Positions 40,690 through 52,688 of a stretch of 64,000 nucleotides of DNA are shown here, one piece after another. The stretch comes from Amphiduros pacificus (Eukaryota > Annelida > Polychaeta > Phyllodocida > Hesionidae): the NCBI GenBank assembly GCA_949316495.1, contig OX439010.1, forward strand, positions 17,788,809-17,852,808, read 5' to 3'. Below the pieces are notes generated by a model. The model did no database searches, was not told where the DNA came from, and saw only the letters and a list, made by a program, of their open reading frames with translations. The position numbers and the translations under genes were made by a program. Numbering within the stretch: the stretch's first letter is position 1; the number at the start of each line of letters is the position of its first letter.

Positions 40690-40990
40690 CATTTTGATTG
40701 AATCGGCCTCCATGGGTATGACATTTTCTACCTGTCGTCTCGTTATGGTGGGGACAAGCTAGTATATTTTGACTTTCAGCCTCCATAATATGACCTCTCA
40801 TTTTGGTGACAGTCTAGACTGTATTTTGACTGTTATAGCCTCTGTGGTATGACATGAAGTCTCTAAAGGAGGAAAAGTTAGACTTTTGTATAGTTTCACT
40901 GCCTCGGCCTCAGAGTATGCCATGGCCTCTTCATTAGAGGGCCAGCAAGACTGAGTCTATTTTGATATGTCGTGACCTGTTCACATACAT
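40690..40990. repeat. diverged tandem repeat, about 80-90 bp unit
   Basis: Blocks reading GCCTC-TGGTATGACAT, GGTGACAGTCTAGACTG and TATTTTGACTGTTATAG recur about three to four times with substantial divergence. It lies just upstream of the 23-bp minisatellite. Confidence 0.55.
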
Positions 40991-41189
40991 ACACCTAGTG
41001 ATACTAGCCATATTAAAATAGGTAGATCAGGAAAAATATAAGATACAATGTTGATATGCATTTGGCATGACATGATTTTTGGATTACAGGGCAGCCTGAG
41101 TAGCTCATCAAGGAGTTTCTTTTCTGGTTCAGATACAATTATTATATTGCTTTATATGTGATTATCATCACATTGATCAGATACGAAAA

Positions 41190-43110
41190 TCAATACGATT
41201 ATCATACTGCTCCAGACGCGGTTATCATACTGCTCCAGTCACGATTATCATACTGCTGCATACGCGATTATCATACTGCTCCAGACACGATTATCATACT
41301 GCTCCAGTCACGATTATCATACTGCTCCAGTCGCGATTATCGTACTGCTCCTGACACGATTATCATACTGCTCAAGATAGGATTATCATACTGCTCCAGA
41401 CACGATTATCATACTGCTCCAGTCACGATTTCATACTGCTCAAGATAGGATAATCATACTGCTCCAGACACGATTATCATACTGCTCCAGTCACGATTTC
41501 ATACTGCTCAGGATAGGATTATCATACTGCTCCAGTCGCGATTATCATACTGCTCAAGATAGGATTATCATACTGCTCAAGATAGGATTATCATACTGCT
41601 CCAGACGCGGTTATCATACTGCTCCAGACACGATTATCATACTGCTCCAGAAGCGATTATCATACTGCTCCAGACGCGGTTATCATACTGCTCCAGTCAC
41701 GATTATCATACTGCTCCAGACACGATTATCATACTGCTCCAGACACGATTATCATACTGCTCCAGTCACGATTATCATACTGCTCCAGTCGTGATTATCA
41801 TACTGCTCCTGACACGATTATCATACTGCTCCAGTCACGATTTCATACTGCTCAAGATAGGATTATCATACTGCTCCAGACACGATTATCATACTGCTCC
41901 AGACACAATTATCATACTGCTCAAGATAGGATTATCATACTGCTCCAGACACGATTATCATACTGCTCCAGTCACGATTTCATACTGCTCAAGATAGGAT
42001 TATCATACTGCTCCAGACACGATTATCATACTGCTCCAGTCACGATTTCATACTGCTCAAGATAGGATTATCATACTGCTCCAGTCGCGATTATCATACT
42101 GCTCAAGATAGGATTATCATACTGCTCAAGATAGAATTATCATACTGCTCCTGACGCGGTTATCATACTGCTCCAGACACGATTTCATACTGCTCAAGAT
42201 AGGATTATCATACTGCTCCAGACGCGGTTATCATACTGCTCCAGACGCGGTTATCATACTGCTCCAGACACGATTTCATACTGCTCAAGATAGGATTATC
42301 ATACTGCTTCAGTCGCGACTATCATACTGGTCCAGACACGATTATCATACTGCTCCAGTCACGATTATCATATTGCTCCAGACACGATTATCATACTGCT
42401 CCAGACACGATTATCATACTGCTCCAGACACGATTATCATACTGCTCCAGTCACGATTATTATACTGCTCCAGACGCGATTATCATGCTGCTCCAGACAC
42501 GATTATCATACTGCTCCAGTCATGATTATCATACTGCTCCAGACACGATTATCATACTGCTCCAGTCACGATTATCATACTGCTCCAGAAGCGATTATCA
42601 TACTGCTCCAGACGCGATTATCATACTGCTCCAGACACGATTATCATACTGCTCCAGTCACGATTATTATACTGCTCCAGACGCAATTATCATACTGCTC
42701 CAGACACGATTATTATACTGCTCCAGTCACGATTATCATACTGCTCCAGACACGATTATCATACTGCTCCAGTCACGATTATTATACTGCTCCAGTCACG
42801 ATTATCATACTGCTACAGACACGATTATCATACTGCTACAGACACGATTATCATACTGCTCCAGTCACGAATATCATACTGCTCCAGTCACGAATATCAT
42901 ACTGCTCCAGTCACGATTATCATACTGCTCCAGACACGATTATCATACTGCTCCAGTCACGATTATCATACTGCTCCAGTCGCGATTATCATACTGCTCC
43001 AGTCACAATTATCATACTGCTCCAGACACGATTATCATACTGCTCCAGTCGCGATTATCATACTGCTCCAGACACGATTATCATATTGCTCCAGATAGGA
43101 TTATCATGCT
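41190..43110. repeat. 23-bp minisatellite, about 83 units
   Basis: Units read GATTATCATACTGCTCC plus a variable six-base end (AGACAC, AGTCAC, AGTCGC, AGACGC or AAGATAG types). Some units lack a base and read GATTTCATACTGCTCAAG. Because 23 is not a multiple of three, all frames recur every 69 bp. This explains the plus-strand frames of 214 and 218 residues (42485-43178), which are not genes. Variant types occur in repeated blocks. Confidence 0.97.
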
Positions 43111-44188
43111 GCTATTTCAGACACGGTAGCCATATAATTTCAAACACGATTATCTTCAGGCAAATGACGCTGTGGTGAGTTGTTGTTTTGTACTCGGTGA
43201 CAACTTATGGGACTTTGGTACTATTTTCGTTAATCCAGACACGGTCATACGTAGCATTTCCATTAGAGCAGAGAGTAGGGGGCTTCGCTTAGGAAATGAG
43301 TTTAATTCCTACGTCAATCTATGTGTAATAGAAGCACCATCAAGAGGTCAAAAAGCCATCGTCAACACTTCTAGTTTCAGGATGTCGCAAAAAACCCTGA
43401 AGGCCGCATCCAATACCGTGATACGCGGCTCCTTGCCCGATTTCACTTCAACGCGATTTCCCTTTCTGAAAACTAACTGGTGTGGTGAACTATCCAATTG
43501 ATAACAAGAAAAGCTAGTTGTTGACTGGTTCCATTCCTTATGAATCTATTTATGCTATGATGGTCCATACAGGCCATGAGGGAGGAGATTGAAGAAAGTT
43601 TCTAATCCACACTGATTGTGAAACTATCAATAAGGAAGCATACAATTTGCCCATTATTAACCATTAATCGTTTGATATCTTATCTTTCTAAAAAGGAGAT
43701 AAAACATACGCGAATTCGTCAATGAGAACCCTTAGTAAGTTCTAATGTTTTAACGTGGAGCTGGATATGAAGGTGGTCTTTGATATGGAAATCGACTTTA
43801 TCAATAGTAATATGTATTTGAAATCTAGAACACAACATTATTAAGCTCAATCGAATAGCAGGATGATCATTCAAAAGCTTGCGCGTTATTTGATTATGCG
43901 CGACAGGACATTAAACTGCTCAATTTGACATTCCTGTAACGGTTGACAAAGCGTGGGAGTTAAGCCGGCTTCGTGCATAAAAGCACGTCGTTATATCACA
44001 GGGAAGCACTAGAGATTTAGCTTTGTTGTCAACTTTGGTTTTCCAAAATTTTTATCGCAACAGCAAAATACAACCTTCATCTAAAATTCACCACGCTCAG
44101 GAATGTGTATTGAAATTCATTTTCTTGACATTCAGTCCCTGCCAAAATGTCGTCCCTAATTATCATAAACATTGTATTTAAACGCCAT
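43111..44188. other. intergenic DNA with an unexplained 109-residue frame
   Basis: A plus-strand frame of 109 codons (43172-43501) follows the minisatellite. It shows no motif, transmembrane segment, signal peptide or family resemblance that I can name. Chance is the simplest explanation. Nothing else is seen. Confidence 0.3.
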
Positions 44189-44201
44189 TACATAAAATGT
44201 A

Positions 44202-44419
44202 AGGCCACGGGCCGTGGCGCAGTTGGTTAGAGCGCCAGCTTATTAGCACCAGTTCTTCTGTGGTGATCTAAAGGTCGTGGGTTTGAACCCCGACTGTACC
44301 GAGATTGAGCTCATGATACAATTTCCCATATGAGCTGAGGCCCGTGCCTTAAGGGTTGACCCGTTGTTCTTGTAAATCTGTGACCGGGTGGGTTGTCAAA
44401 ACCCCAAACAAACAAACAA
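44202..44419 (+). mobile_element. intact tRNA-derived SINE with 13-bp target-site duplications
   Basis: The head has an A-box (GTGGCGCAGTTGGTTAGAGC) and B-box (GGGTTTGAACCCC), the layout of a tRNA promoter. A body of about 120 bp follows and ends in AAAACCCCAAACAAACAAAC. TACATAAAATGTA occurs on both sides (44189-44201 and 44420-44432), as expected of target-primed LINE-driven insertion. The head does not close into a good acceptor stem, so it is a SINE rather than a tRNA gene. Exact duplications suggest a young insertion. Confidence 0.88.
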
Positions 44420-44432
44420 TACATAAAATGTA

Positions 44433-46657
44433 GAATTTAAAATTTATCTTTTCCATATTTAGTATTTCCATTTTAGTATATATTCTAAGAATTCAATTTA
44501 TAATACCATATTTACAGTGACATCCTTAAGACAATTATGATGAGTCACAAATAAGAAAAAGAATTGTGGAAGTTTAGATATAGATAGCTGACGTGTTTCC
44601 ATTAGTTAGGAACACGATTCTATTAGATATAGCTGTTGGTCATAATTCGGTCCATGCTTAGGAAAGTTGTGAACACATTTCACATCATGAACATTGGCAA
44701 TAAGATAACATGTTGAATGTTTTTCGCAGTTTAGAATAATATATGAGGTAAAAGGTTTACAATTGCAAAAACTTAAAATTGACTTAAGATTGGAACATGT
44801 CAAAGTGGTGAGGCATGCAGTGAACTTTCTAATAAATATCATTTATAAAAAATATCTACAATATTTGAGAGTGGTTTTAAAAGCTTTATTGTTTAAAACT
44901 GAAACATTTCATGTGTAAACGTTTTAGATGTTCTATGTCATGTGAAAATAATTATATCAAATGTACAGTAGAGTATACAGTAGAGTATCAACAAAATAAA
45001 TAAAGGTTAATATGTCTATTTACTGAATGTCTTGTGAAGGCCATTGGCAAAGTAGGCTTAAGCTGGCAAATGAAAGGTTTTATTAGTTTCTCATTGCAGA
45101 TATGTTACAGTTTGTTATCACCATGTAAATATATGCAGTCTGTGTAAGCGAGGCTACAAACCCACAATGATACGTTCTTTGTGCCAAAATAAACTTCTTG
45201 TAAATTATTATAGACATTCAACACATCATCAAACAGTAAGTACTATTGATATCCGTGCATGTGAATTGAATTTGGATATGTTCATTGAAATTCTGTACTC
45301 TGCACAGTGTTGCTCACATATTTACAACAAATAATAAAAATAAGGTAGATTATGATTGCATTGTTTAGAAGTGGCTATCAGATATAAAGATAAAAACTAT
45401 TTTCGCTGCTATGAATAGAACGCATTTAATTTTGATAGATTTAAATACTGCAAACTTTTTTGTTATGTCAACAGGAATCGGGTATCAGATACTTACTAGA
45501 CACAATTTATCCCTATTTCTTTTTATCGTATTTCAGATTATGTTAATCATAAAAATTCTAGATAAAATCGCAAATATTTAGCTAATATTGCCGCGAATTT
45601 GACTGTAGCAAAAGGCCACATAAGAATGAGTAACTTAACCTATGTGGATTTGTCTCAGAGTGAAAATGTGAATCAACAAAAAAATGCATAAATTTTAAAT
45701 CATGACTAAGGCCTTTGTACTGGCTGCTAATAAATGCAATTTTAATAACCCATTTCTACAACAAGATAAATATTTTGAATTACGACCAGCCCATTGTAAA
45801 CAAACCAAACAATGATTAATGAGTTATATGTCAGAGTAAAATGTACACTCCCGTAGATTTATCTTTTTGGGCATCTAATGTGGTCAAGAATGCAAACTAT
45901 ACTGAATGCAGGAAACCACCATTAGGGGACTTTCCAGAGTCCTTTTGTTTTTCTGTCCACGAAAAAGACTAATATTAGATTAATATGGAAAAGCATGATA
46001 TTATATTCAGTATTCATCACTGCGCACATTATATACAAGCTTTGCTTTGCCGTAACCTTAATAATGGTGTATGGAGAGCACACACAATGGACTGTTAGTA
46101 GCCCTACCAAATGTAATCATAGTCTTATGATGTCCTTGAGATATTCAATAGACCCATTATGCAGGTAATGTAACGCCACTTACAAGGTCACTTGGGAGTG
46201 TGACCATGCACTATACACGCATCCGAAGAACAGCGCATTGTGTGATAATATAAGGTGAAACATGGTGAACATTGTGACCAGGACCTTGTGCAACAAGACG
46301 GGAGAACTTAGCATCAATGTAGAATCTACATCATCTTCTAAATGAAGGGTAAATGACATGCACAATATTACAATCAAACCATTTTCAGATATATAACCGT
46401 AACTACGTTAAAAGGTTGTTTTCACATTCATGACATCAATCATAAAATCTGTTCTTTAAACGACAGGGAAAATGAAAATTCTCTGAGGACATATTTATCG
46501 AATAAAGGGCACCACCTTATATCGGGTATATGATGAAGCGCCTTGAGGTCGAAGCTCAGAAGATAATTAAGTAAAGAATATGGCCTTATCAAGAAAGGAA
46601 GAAAGTGATATAGCCAAATGACCTTTTATGCGGATGGATTATAATGTGATGACCTAC
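44433..46657. other. sequence downstream of GPCR exon 1 (probably intron 1)
   Basis: Given the splice donor at 46657, this stretch should be intronic on the minus strand. I looked for TM5-TM7 exons of the receptor and saw none. Confidence 0.45.
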
Positions 46658-47206
46658 CTGAGGAGAGCTGAATATGGCGCTAAGAATCCAGGCAAACACG
46701 ATAAGGAGACGCACCCGCTTCGGGGCTTTATTCTTGCTCATCGGGTCCAAGATGGCATAGCATCTGTCTATGCTTACTATAACTACGATATACGATGAAA
46801 GGTAAAGGCCAAACACTTGTAGAAACTTGATGATTTTACACATGGCATTTCCAGCGTACCATTGGATGGTGCTAGCCCATACAGCATCCGTGACGAAGCA
46901 GGCAAAGGTCACGATGAGGTCCGCCGTCGCCAGGTGGAGTATTAACGTATTAATGGTGGACCTTCTGCGCCTCATCCGGTACATTTGGATGAGTGTCCCG
47001 GTATTACCGATGAGTGACACCACAAACATGGCACTGAGGACCGAGGTCTTGATGAGGGACATGTTGTTGAAGGTGGGGGGAGGGGAGAAGGTGTGGTTGG
47101 GTGTCTTATACCCGAGGGACACGTTGTCCACCAGGAGGTATGGTATCGCTGTAGCCATGCTGGCCCTCCCCAGGCCGTGCTCCTCTGCCGCCTCCCCGGA
47201 CCTCAT
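46658..47206 (-). CDS. GnRH-receptor-like GPCR, first coding exon (partial gene)
   Basis: Encodes the N-terminal 183 residues of a rhodopsin-family GPCR of the GnRH/AKH/corazonin receptor group. A second in-frame ATG at 47158 has a better context (AGCATGG) and may be the true start, giving 167 residues. Counted from there: sequons NVS, NHT and NMS near residues 12, 21 and 32; TM1 about 36-60 with GNTGTLIQMYRMRRRR, the intracellular loop typical of these receptors; TM2 with LHLATADLIV; the extracellular-loop Trp and the TM3 Cys (AMCKIIKFLQVFGLYLSSY); then SIDRCYAILDPM, where DRC replaces the usual DRY or DRF; and TM4 IVFAWILSAIFSSPQ. The exon ends in frame at CAG|GTAGGT (46658/46657). TM5-TM7 exons were not found. 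These receptors usually couple to Gq and IP3 release; that is family knowledge. Confidence 0.88.
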
Positions 47207-47259
47207 CCCCGTCGCCGCCGCCGCCTCTGCTCAGGAGCGGCCGCTCGCCCCTTGTCCAT
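47203..47259 (-). promoter_or_regulatory. upstream ORF overlapping the receptor ATG
   Basis: An 18-codon ORF (MDKGRAAAPEQRRRRRRG) runs in a different frame. Its TGA shares bases with the ATG at 47206 (ATGA arrangement). If the transcript starts upstream of it, it could limit translation or favour initiation at the internal ATG at 47158. Transcript extent is unknown. The surrounding DNA (47160-47275) is GC-rich, unlike most of the window. Confidence 0.4.
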
Positions 47260-50200
47260 TTACCTTTTTAACCACCCGGGCTGATATCTACCTCTCACGA
47301 TCTCACATGCTGAGAATATATGCCTCTCACTCCACTCTGGATTTCAACTGTAGATAAAGTGGCACAAGATTTCCGGATCTCCTTTTGCTGAGTGTTCAGC
47401 CAGACATTTAACAATTTTTTAGACTGGCAGGTCCAGATGGTATCTCTGTGTGTGCAAAGTTGGTGCTCTAACCACAAGTCAGAGGCCTGTTTGAGCGGTC
47501 TTGTCACCTCCTCCTCGCCCTTCTGTGCCTGCGTATCGGGGCTGTTCTGAATCACTCTCAACACGTATCCTTTCCTGGCACTTAAAAGTTATTCACAAAT
47601 CACTTAATTCACAACAAAACTACAACTCCAGTGGTAATTCTTATCCTTTGAACAATCCTTATAGATTATATGAAAAACTTAAAATTACTTGCTAAATAGT
47701 TATCTACATAATAAGCATTGCGTGTGAGCTGCTCAAGGTAGTCTCAATCTGCAGGCCAGCGATACTATCTGCGGAAGTGGCTCGCTCGCTTCTGACGTGC
47801 AACACCAAGAGACACCTAGTGGTGACTGCATAAATTGTATCATTTATGCCTAATTAACATTGATTGCTACATGTACACGTTATGTGTACACTAAAAGCAG
47901 ACACACAAGTTCATGTCAGGCGCTTATTCTTGCTTGTGTATCCAGCCTATCAATACTCGGCAGGATGCAAATTGGTTTTGCCAAGCAAACTTATAGAAGA
48001 ATACCCACTAAAGCATACTGGTGCAAAGACGTTATCTTGTGAGACATATATCCATTTGCAACAGGATGATTTTAGCACTGTTTAGTTCGTTAGGAAATAT
48101 GGTTTCTTTTTGGGACCCATCTTACAGAAAAATGATCACGCATAAAAAATACACGTTGAAATGTGAACGATATATTTAAAATAAGTCTGAGGCACATGAT
48201 ATAATTATTGTATGTTTTCTGTAAACTTGTGACTTGTTTTCGTTTGTTGTTTGGGGTTTTACATCACTTTCAACATTAGTTCAGTCATTTCGTGATGAGA
48301 CCTACTTGTAACAGATATGTTGCTGCCTCACTGTATTGTTACAGAAGAATATTAATTATTAATTTTATCATATAAATATAATTATCTTGACATCTTGACA
48401 TCTTGACATTATCTTGAATAACAGTGAAGTGAACAAGTATGTTTATATACGTGGCTTATGTTATCAACATTTAGTTAGACCTATACATAAGGAGGATGTC
48501 AAAGGCTTATCATTTGGATCTTTAAAGGGTCTAAAGCATTATGCCCATTCGATAAAGCCAGAAGTCAGAAGTCAAAATATCATTTATTTGACCAAGAAAC
48601 ATTTACATAATGAATGATATATATATATATTTACATATATGTTACTCAACATGGTCAGGAGACTCCCATAAAGCCTAAACACAAGGCGCTCTCATGGGAA
48701 CTACTATTATATATAATTACATTATAGATAATTGCTTATTGGCATTCCGATATTGTTATAAACATTCAAACAAATGTGATCCAATTGACAATTGACATTT
48801 AACTTGACTGATGATTACATAAGCCAGCAGCAAAGTAGCAGTAAAAAATTGAAAAAGGTATTATTGCATGATAAGTGTAATATTATTAATTGTTTCAATG
48901 CAGTGTAAATTTGGACAACACAAAGATAATGATGGTACAATTAAGCAGAATTAGTTAAATCCTGCAAATGTATACAGTCTAATACAACATTTACAAAATA
49001 AATAAAAAAACATTCATAAATGATTGGAAAAGGATTTAAGTGTTATTGTTATTTTCTATGGAACAGGTAACAATATATAAGTATGAAATATAACATTTAA
49101 TATATTTGGCAAATCCTAGTAGGTTGTGTGTTCAACTTGTTTATTATATTATCCGGAGATTTACTTATTGTTCTGACCAAATCGTGGCCCTAAACATTTC
49201 ATGGTACATATGTAGTTTGTTCTATCTTGGTGAAGCTGACAAAGCTTTAAAGGGGAAGATTCTAATTTTTCCCACATTAAGTATTATCAGTTGGCAATCC
49301 CAATAGAAACACAGTAATGTGCAAACATATTATGCATAATATAGCAATACTGATGATATATGCCGAAAGCCAAAGTCAACAGATATTTCCAAGGTAACTT
49401 TTGTAATGCTTCCTTATTGAAAAATGATTCTAAGAAAAGAACATATTCCAGGGGTCATTGGAGGATGATTCTATCGCTTTTGAGAAGGTCAACAAAGTTC
49501 AATTAAGATGACTATGCAGCTATCCTAGCTAGACATTCTGAAGATGACTAAACGACTATCCATGAAGGTCTTTAAACATGAGAATGTAACTATTCGAGAA
49601 ATTCATGAAATATGACGATGCAACTATCCCAGAGGTTCATTAAATATAACTGCATGTTGGTAGTTAATACAGACATCCATTTATTATGACGTTACATTCC
49701 GAGGTTTCTTAACAAAACTGTGTTTAAATATACTGTTAATCCAAAAACAAACATCAGTTTCAGCAACAAAATTGGTTTTATGAGATCATGTTCAAGTATC
49801 TGTAACGTTTATACGCCATTAAGTAATTACGGAGTCAGCAACTAAATTAAAGAGACTACAGATCATTTAAGATAGCACGGATGAGAGTTCCATATATATC
49901 GCATTTGCACTTGGAATCCAGGCTGTTTTCATGTTCATGTAGTGTTTCAGGTACTGTGACAACTTTGCAGACAAATAAGCAATCGTCAAACTCACATACC
50001 TAACGTGCGTCTGATACTAATGACAAGACAAGCAAGATAGCTTTCATTTCCGGAGACCAAGGTCATTACTATCGTCCTCATCTCTTAGTTCCCATCTTGT
50101 GTATGGTGCAAGTGCTATAGGCACATAACACACGTCAAACAAAGTATTCTTTTGTAGGATAGATATTTCCAAATATTACAAAAACAATATAGTTTATTAT

Positions 50201-51231
50201 ATCTGTTAAATGCATGGTTAAAAGGCTAAGACTAAAGGGAGTAATGATATGATAGCTCGAAACCCAGAGGCGATCCAGTTATCAACATACGGTAGGTAAT
50301 AGTTATGTTAGCCACTATCCGCAGTAATACTCACGGATGGGGTGAGTATTATCCAAATACTGCACCTCACTACAAGCGTACAAAGGAGGACTACTCCCAC
50401 TACAAGTTTTATCTATGTGTCCAGACAAACCACAATCAAATCAGTAGAACAATACTATATTGAGCATATAATTATATGTGGTCCTCAGGAGAGACCTACT
50501 ATGTATAGAGTTTCAACGCCTATCTCTCAGCTCACTGAGCAGGTGGCATCCATTGACACAGTGCACTATGTCAATGCCTCAGTTGCATATAGTCTATCTT
50601 TTGATAAAACATCATGTAAACCTCCTTTGAGAAACAAAATTCCTATATACCTGATGTTAAGGTTAATACATCCATACTACATTTCAGCTGATTTTATTAC
50701 TGAAATGCAGTGACCACTATCCTTCGAAAAATGGCTGCAATTCTCAGGAATTTCAATTATATTAATACCGTAAATGATATCGAAGTACTTATTTGAAAGA
50801 GAAATATATAATATTTTCAATTGTCTATAAATAGGTAAAATAATCTGTATTTTAAAACAAAGTAGAAATTTGTATAGAAATGGCAGAAAACAAAAACAAA
50901 ACAAAAATGAATACTGATAACATCCGGAAGAAGCCTGGTACAACTAAGATGCTGTTGTGGGAGGCTTTATCTGGAACAAATATTCATTGGAATGACCATG
51001 AATTGAACAGTACATTCATTTGCATTGTGTGTTAATTGTTTCAAGAGGAAACTGGAAGTTCCTAAGTTAATAATGATTTGTTCAAAGCCCCCTCCCCCAC
51101 TTGTATGTACACAATGTCTATTTCCTGACAAATTCGATCCAAGGTCGAGAGAGCATTCAAATATAGCGCCAGCCAATAATGGTTAAACCAATGATTGCAG
51201 TGTATCGCAGTGTGGGTTACATATATAATGC
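47260..51231. other. intergenic DNA between the two genes
   Basis: It contains the presumed promoter side of the GPCR, but I recognise no core promoter element. A family 2 SINE on the minus strand lies at 48237-48345. Other short frames lack support. Confidence 0.4.
48237..48345 (-). mobile_element. SINE family 2, 3' part
   Basis: On the minus strand: CAGTGAGGCAGCAACATATC, then GTAGGTCTCATCACGAAATG, ACTGAACTAATGTTGAAAG, and a GTAAAACCCCAAACAACAAA end. It matches the copy at 62095-62200 over most of its length. The terminal AAACCCCAAAC sequence also ends the intact SINE at 44202, so the families may share a 3' end. Confidence 0.65.
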
Positions 51232-51567
51232 AATCATCATTGCAGCCAGGGAATCTCAAGGATATATCTGTTATGACATCATCAGTGCAGCCAGGGAATC
51301 TCAAGGATATATCTTTTATGACATCATTAGTGCAGCCAGGGAATCTCAAGGATATATCTTTTATGACATCATTAGTGCAGCCAGGGAATCTCAAGGATAT
51401 CTCTTTTATGACATCATTAGTGCAGCCAGGGAATCTCAAGGATATCTCTTTTATGACATCATTAGTGCAGCCAGGGAATCTCAAGGATATATCTTTTATG
51501 ACATCATTAGTGCAGCCAGGGAATCTCAAGGATATATCTTTTATGACATCATTAGTGCAGCCAGATA
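51232..51567. repeat. 45-bp minisatellite, 7 copies plus a partial
   Basis: TGCAGCCAGGGAATCTCAAG recurs at 51241, 51286, 51331, 51376, 51421, 51466, 51511 and 51556. The period of 45 is a multiple of three, so several frames stay open on both strands (129-183 residues). No signal, start context or homology supports translation. The copies are nearly identical. Confidence 0.95.
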
Positions 51568-51885
51568 ACCCTTGGGTACATTTGTCATGATAGGGAATGC
51601 TAAGCATGAACATTTCTCATTTAAACTGGAGAGGAACGTATAGCTCACGGTAGAATGAAATTCGTTGAAGTATTATATTTATTCAATGTTAAAAATGATA
51701 GATTTGAATAATAGTTCAGTGGTCATCTGAGTAATACGATATTATGCATGAATACAGACCCAGTCTGTTTCCCACGGAACAAAAACAGTGATTAATCGTA
51801 AAGATGTACTGAAAGCAGCTGGTGTACGGACTTTGAACTTGAACTGCCCTTTTATCCTTGAAATATACAAAATGTAACAAAAAAT
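51568..51885. other. short spacer, no gene seen
   Basis: Nothing recognisable between two minisatellites. Confidence 0.5.
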
Positions 51886-52142
51886 ATACTAAGCATAGTA
51901 AATAAGCATAGTCAAAATTTTCAAATGTACACAAGTAAGCAGATTTTTTCTATTCTACACAATAAAGCATTGTCATTTTTTCAATCAATTTTAAACAAGT
52001 AAGCATAGACAGGTTTTTAAATTTTACACAAGTAAGCATATTCAGGTTTCTCAATTTTACACTAGTAAGCATAGACATGATTTTCAATTTTACACAAGTA
52101 AGCATAGTTAGGTTTTTCAATTTTACACAAGTAAGCATAGTC
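51886..52142. repeat. 33-bp tandem repeat, about 7 copies
   Basis: ACACAAGTAAGCATAG recurs with exact 33-bp spacing at 51999, 52032, 52065, 52098 and 52131 (position of GTAAGC). More diverged copies occur to the left. Each unit includes a TTTTTCAATTTTACAC stretch. Confidence 0.9.
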
Positions 52143-52604
52143 AATAGAAGCGACAAACAATGAGAATCACTATAATAGAATATGTTAAATGTATTCTATT
52201 ATAAGCATTTTGCATTTAATCACAGGGAAAATGAATTTAATAAAATACGACAGTGTTGTACAAAAACGGTTGTATAATACTACATGTGTAAAATGCTTAG
52301 TTATACTATTGCTAGTGCGATGTTATGAAGTATAAAGTTGTGACTTTATTTTGGCAATATTTATCAAATCTGTGATAAAGAAAAGAATAAGTCATTATTT
52401 TCAGCTGTCCAAAATATCATTTCGGCCTTTAGGCAAGGCATATACTTGTACATATACAATGTGAAACCCAATTTAAAAAGAGGTAATTTTGTTACTCTAT
52501 ACAGGAAATAACAAAGATTAACCTTTGTTTAATCTTGGAACAGATAAATGATTTTTCACCGACATTGTATTGTGAAATAATATATTTACCAAACACACAA
52601 ATGT
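52143..52604. other. spacer downstream of the IP3R-like gene
   Basis: AT-rich and without recognisable features. It lies beyond the likely poly(A) site of the gene to its right. Confidence 0.5.
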
Positions 52605-52610
52605 TTTATT
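52605..52610 (-). terminator. poly(A) signal of the IP3R-like gene
   Basis: AATAAA on the minus strand, about 80 bp after the stop codon at 52689. It is the best-placed canonical signal and implies a short 3' UTR. Confidence 0.6.
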
Positions 52611-52688
52611 CATTTCCAAATCACAATATATATGTACATTTAACGGTTTTAAATATATACAAAGGCTTTTCCGCTTTGGGTTGAGAAT

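Noticed and set aside
41190-43110. Regular short repeats resembling a CRISPR array
   Set aside because: Units are directly adjacent without unique spacers, no cas genes exist, and the genome is eukaryotic.
42485-43178. Two overlapping plus-strand reading frames of 214 and 218 codons
   Set aside because: They consist entirely of the 23-bp minisatellite read every 69 bp; no start context, homology or non-repeat domain.
43172-43501. 109-codon plus-strand frame after the minisatellite
   Set aside because: No motif, splice context or recognised family; not supportable as a gene from sequence alone.
44202-44300. Possible functional tRNA gene
   Set aside because: A- and B-boxes are present, but the acceptor stem does not pair and the unit continues into a SINE body with target duplications.
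46180-46377. Minus-strand frame considered as receptor exon 2 (acceptor near 46343, donor GTAAGTG near 46183)
   Set aside because: The frame required after exon 1 hits a stop immediately, and the sequence lacks TM5 features.
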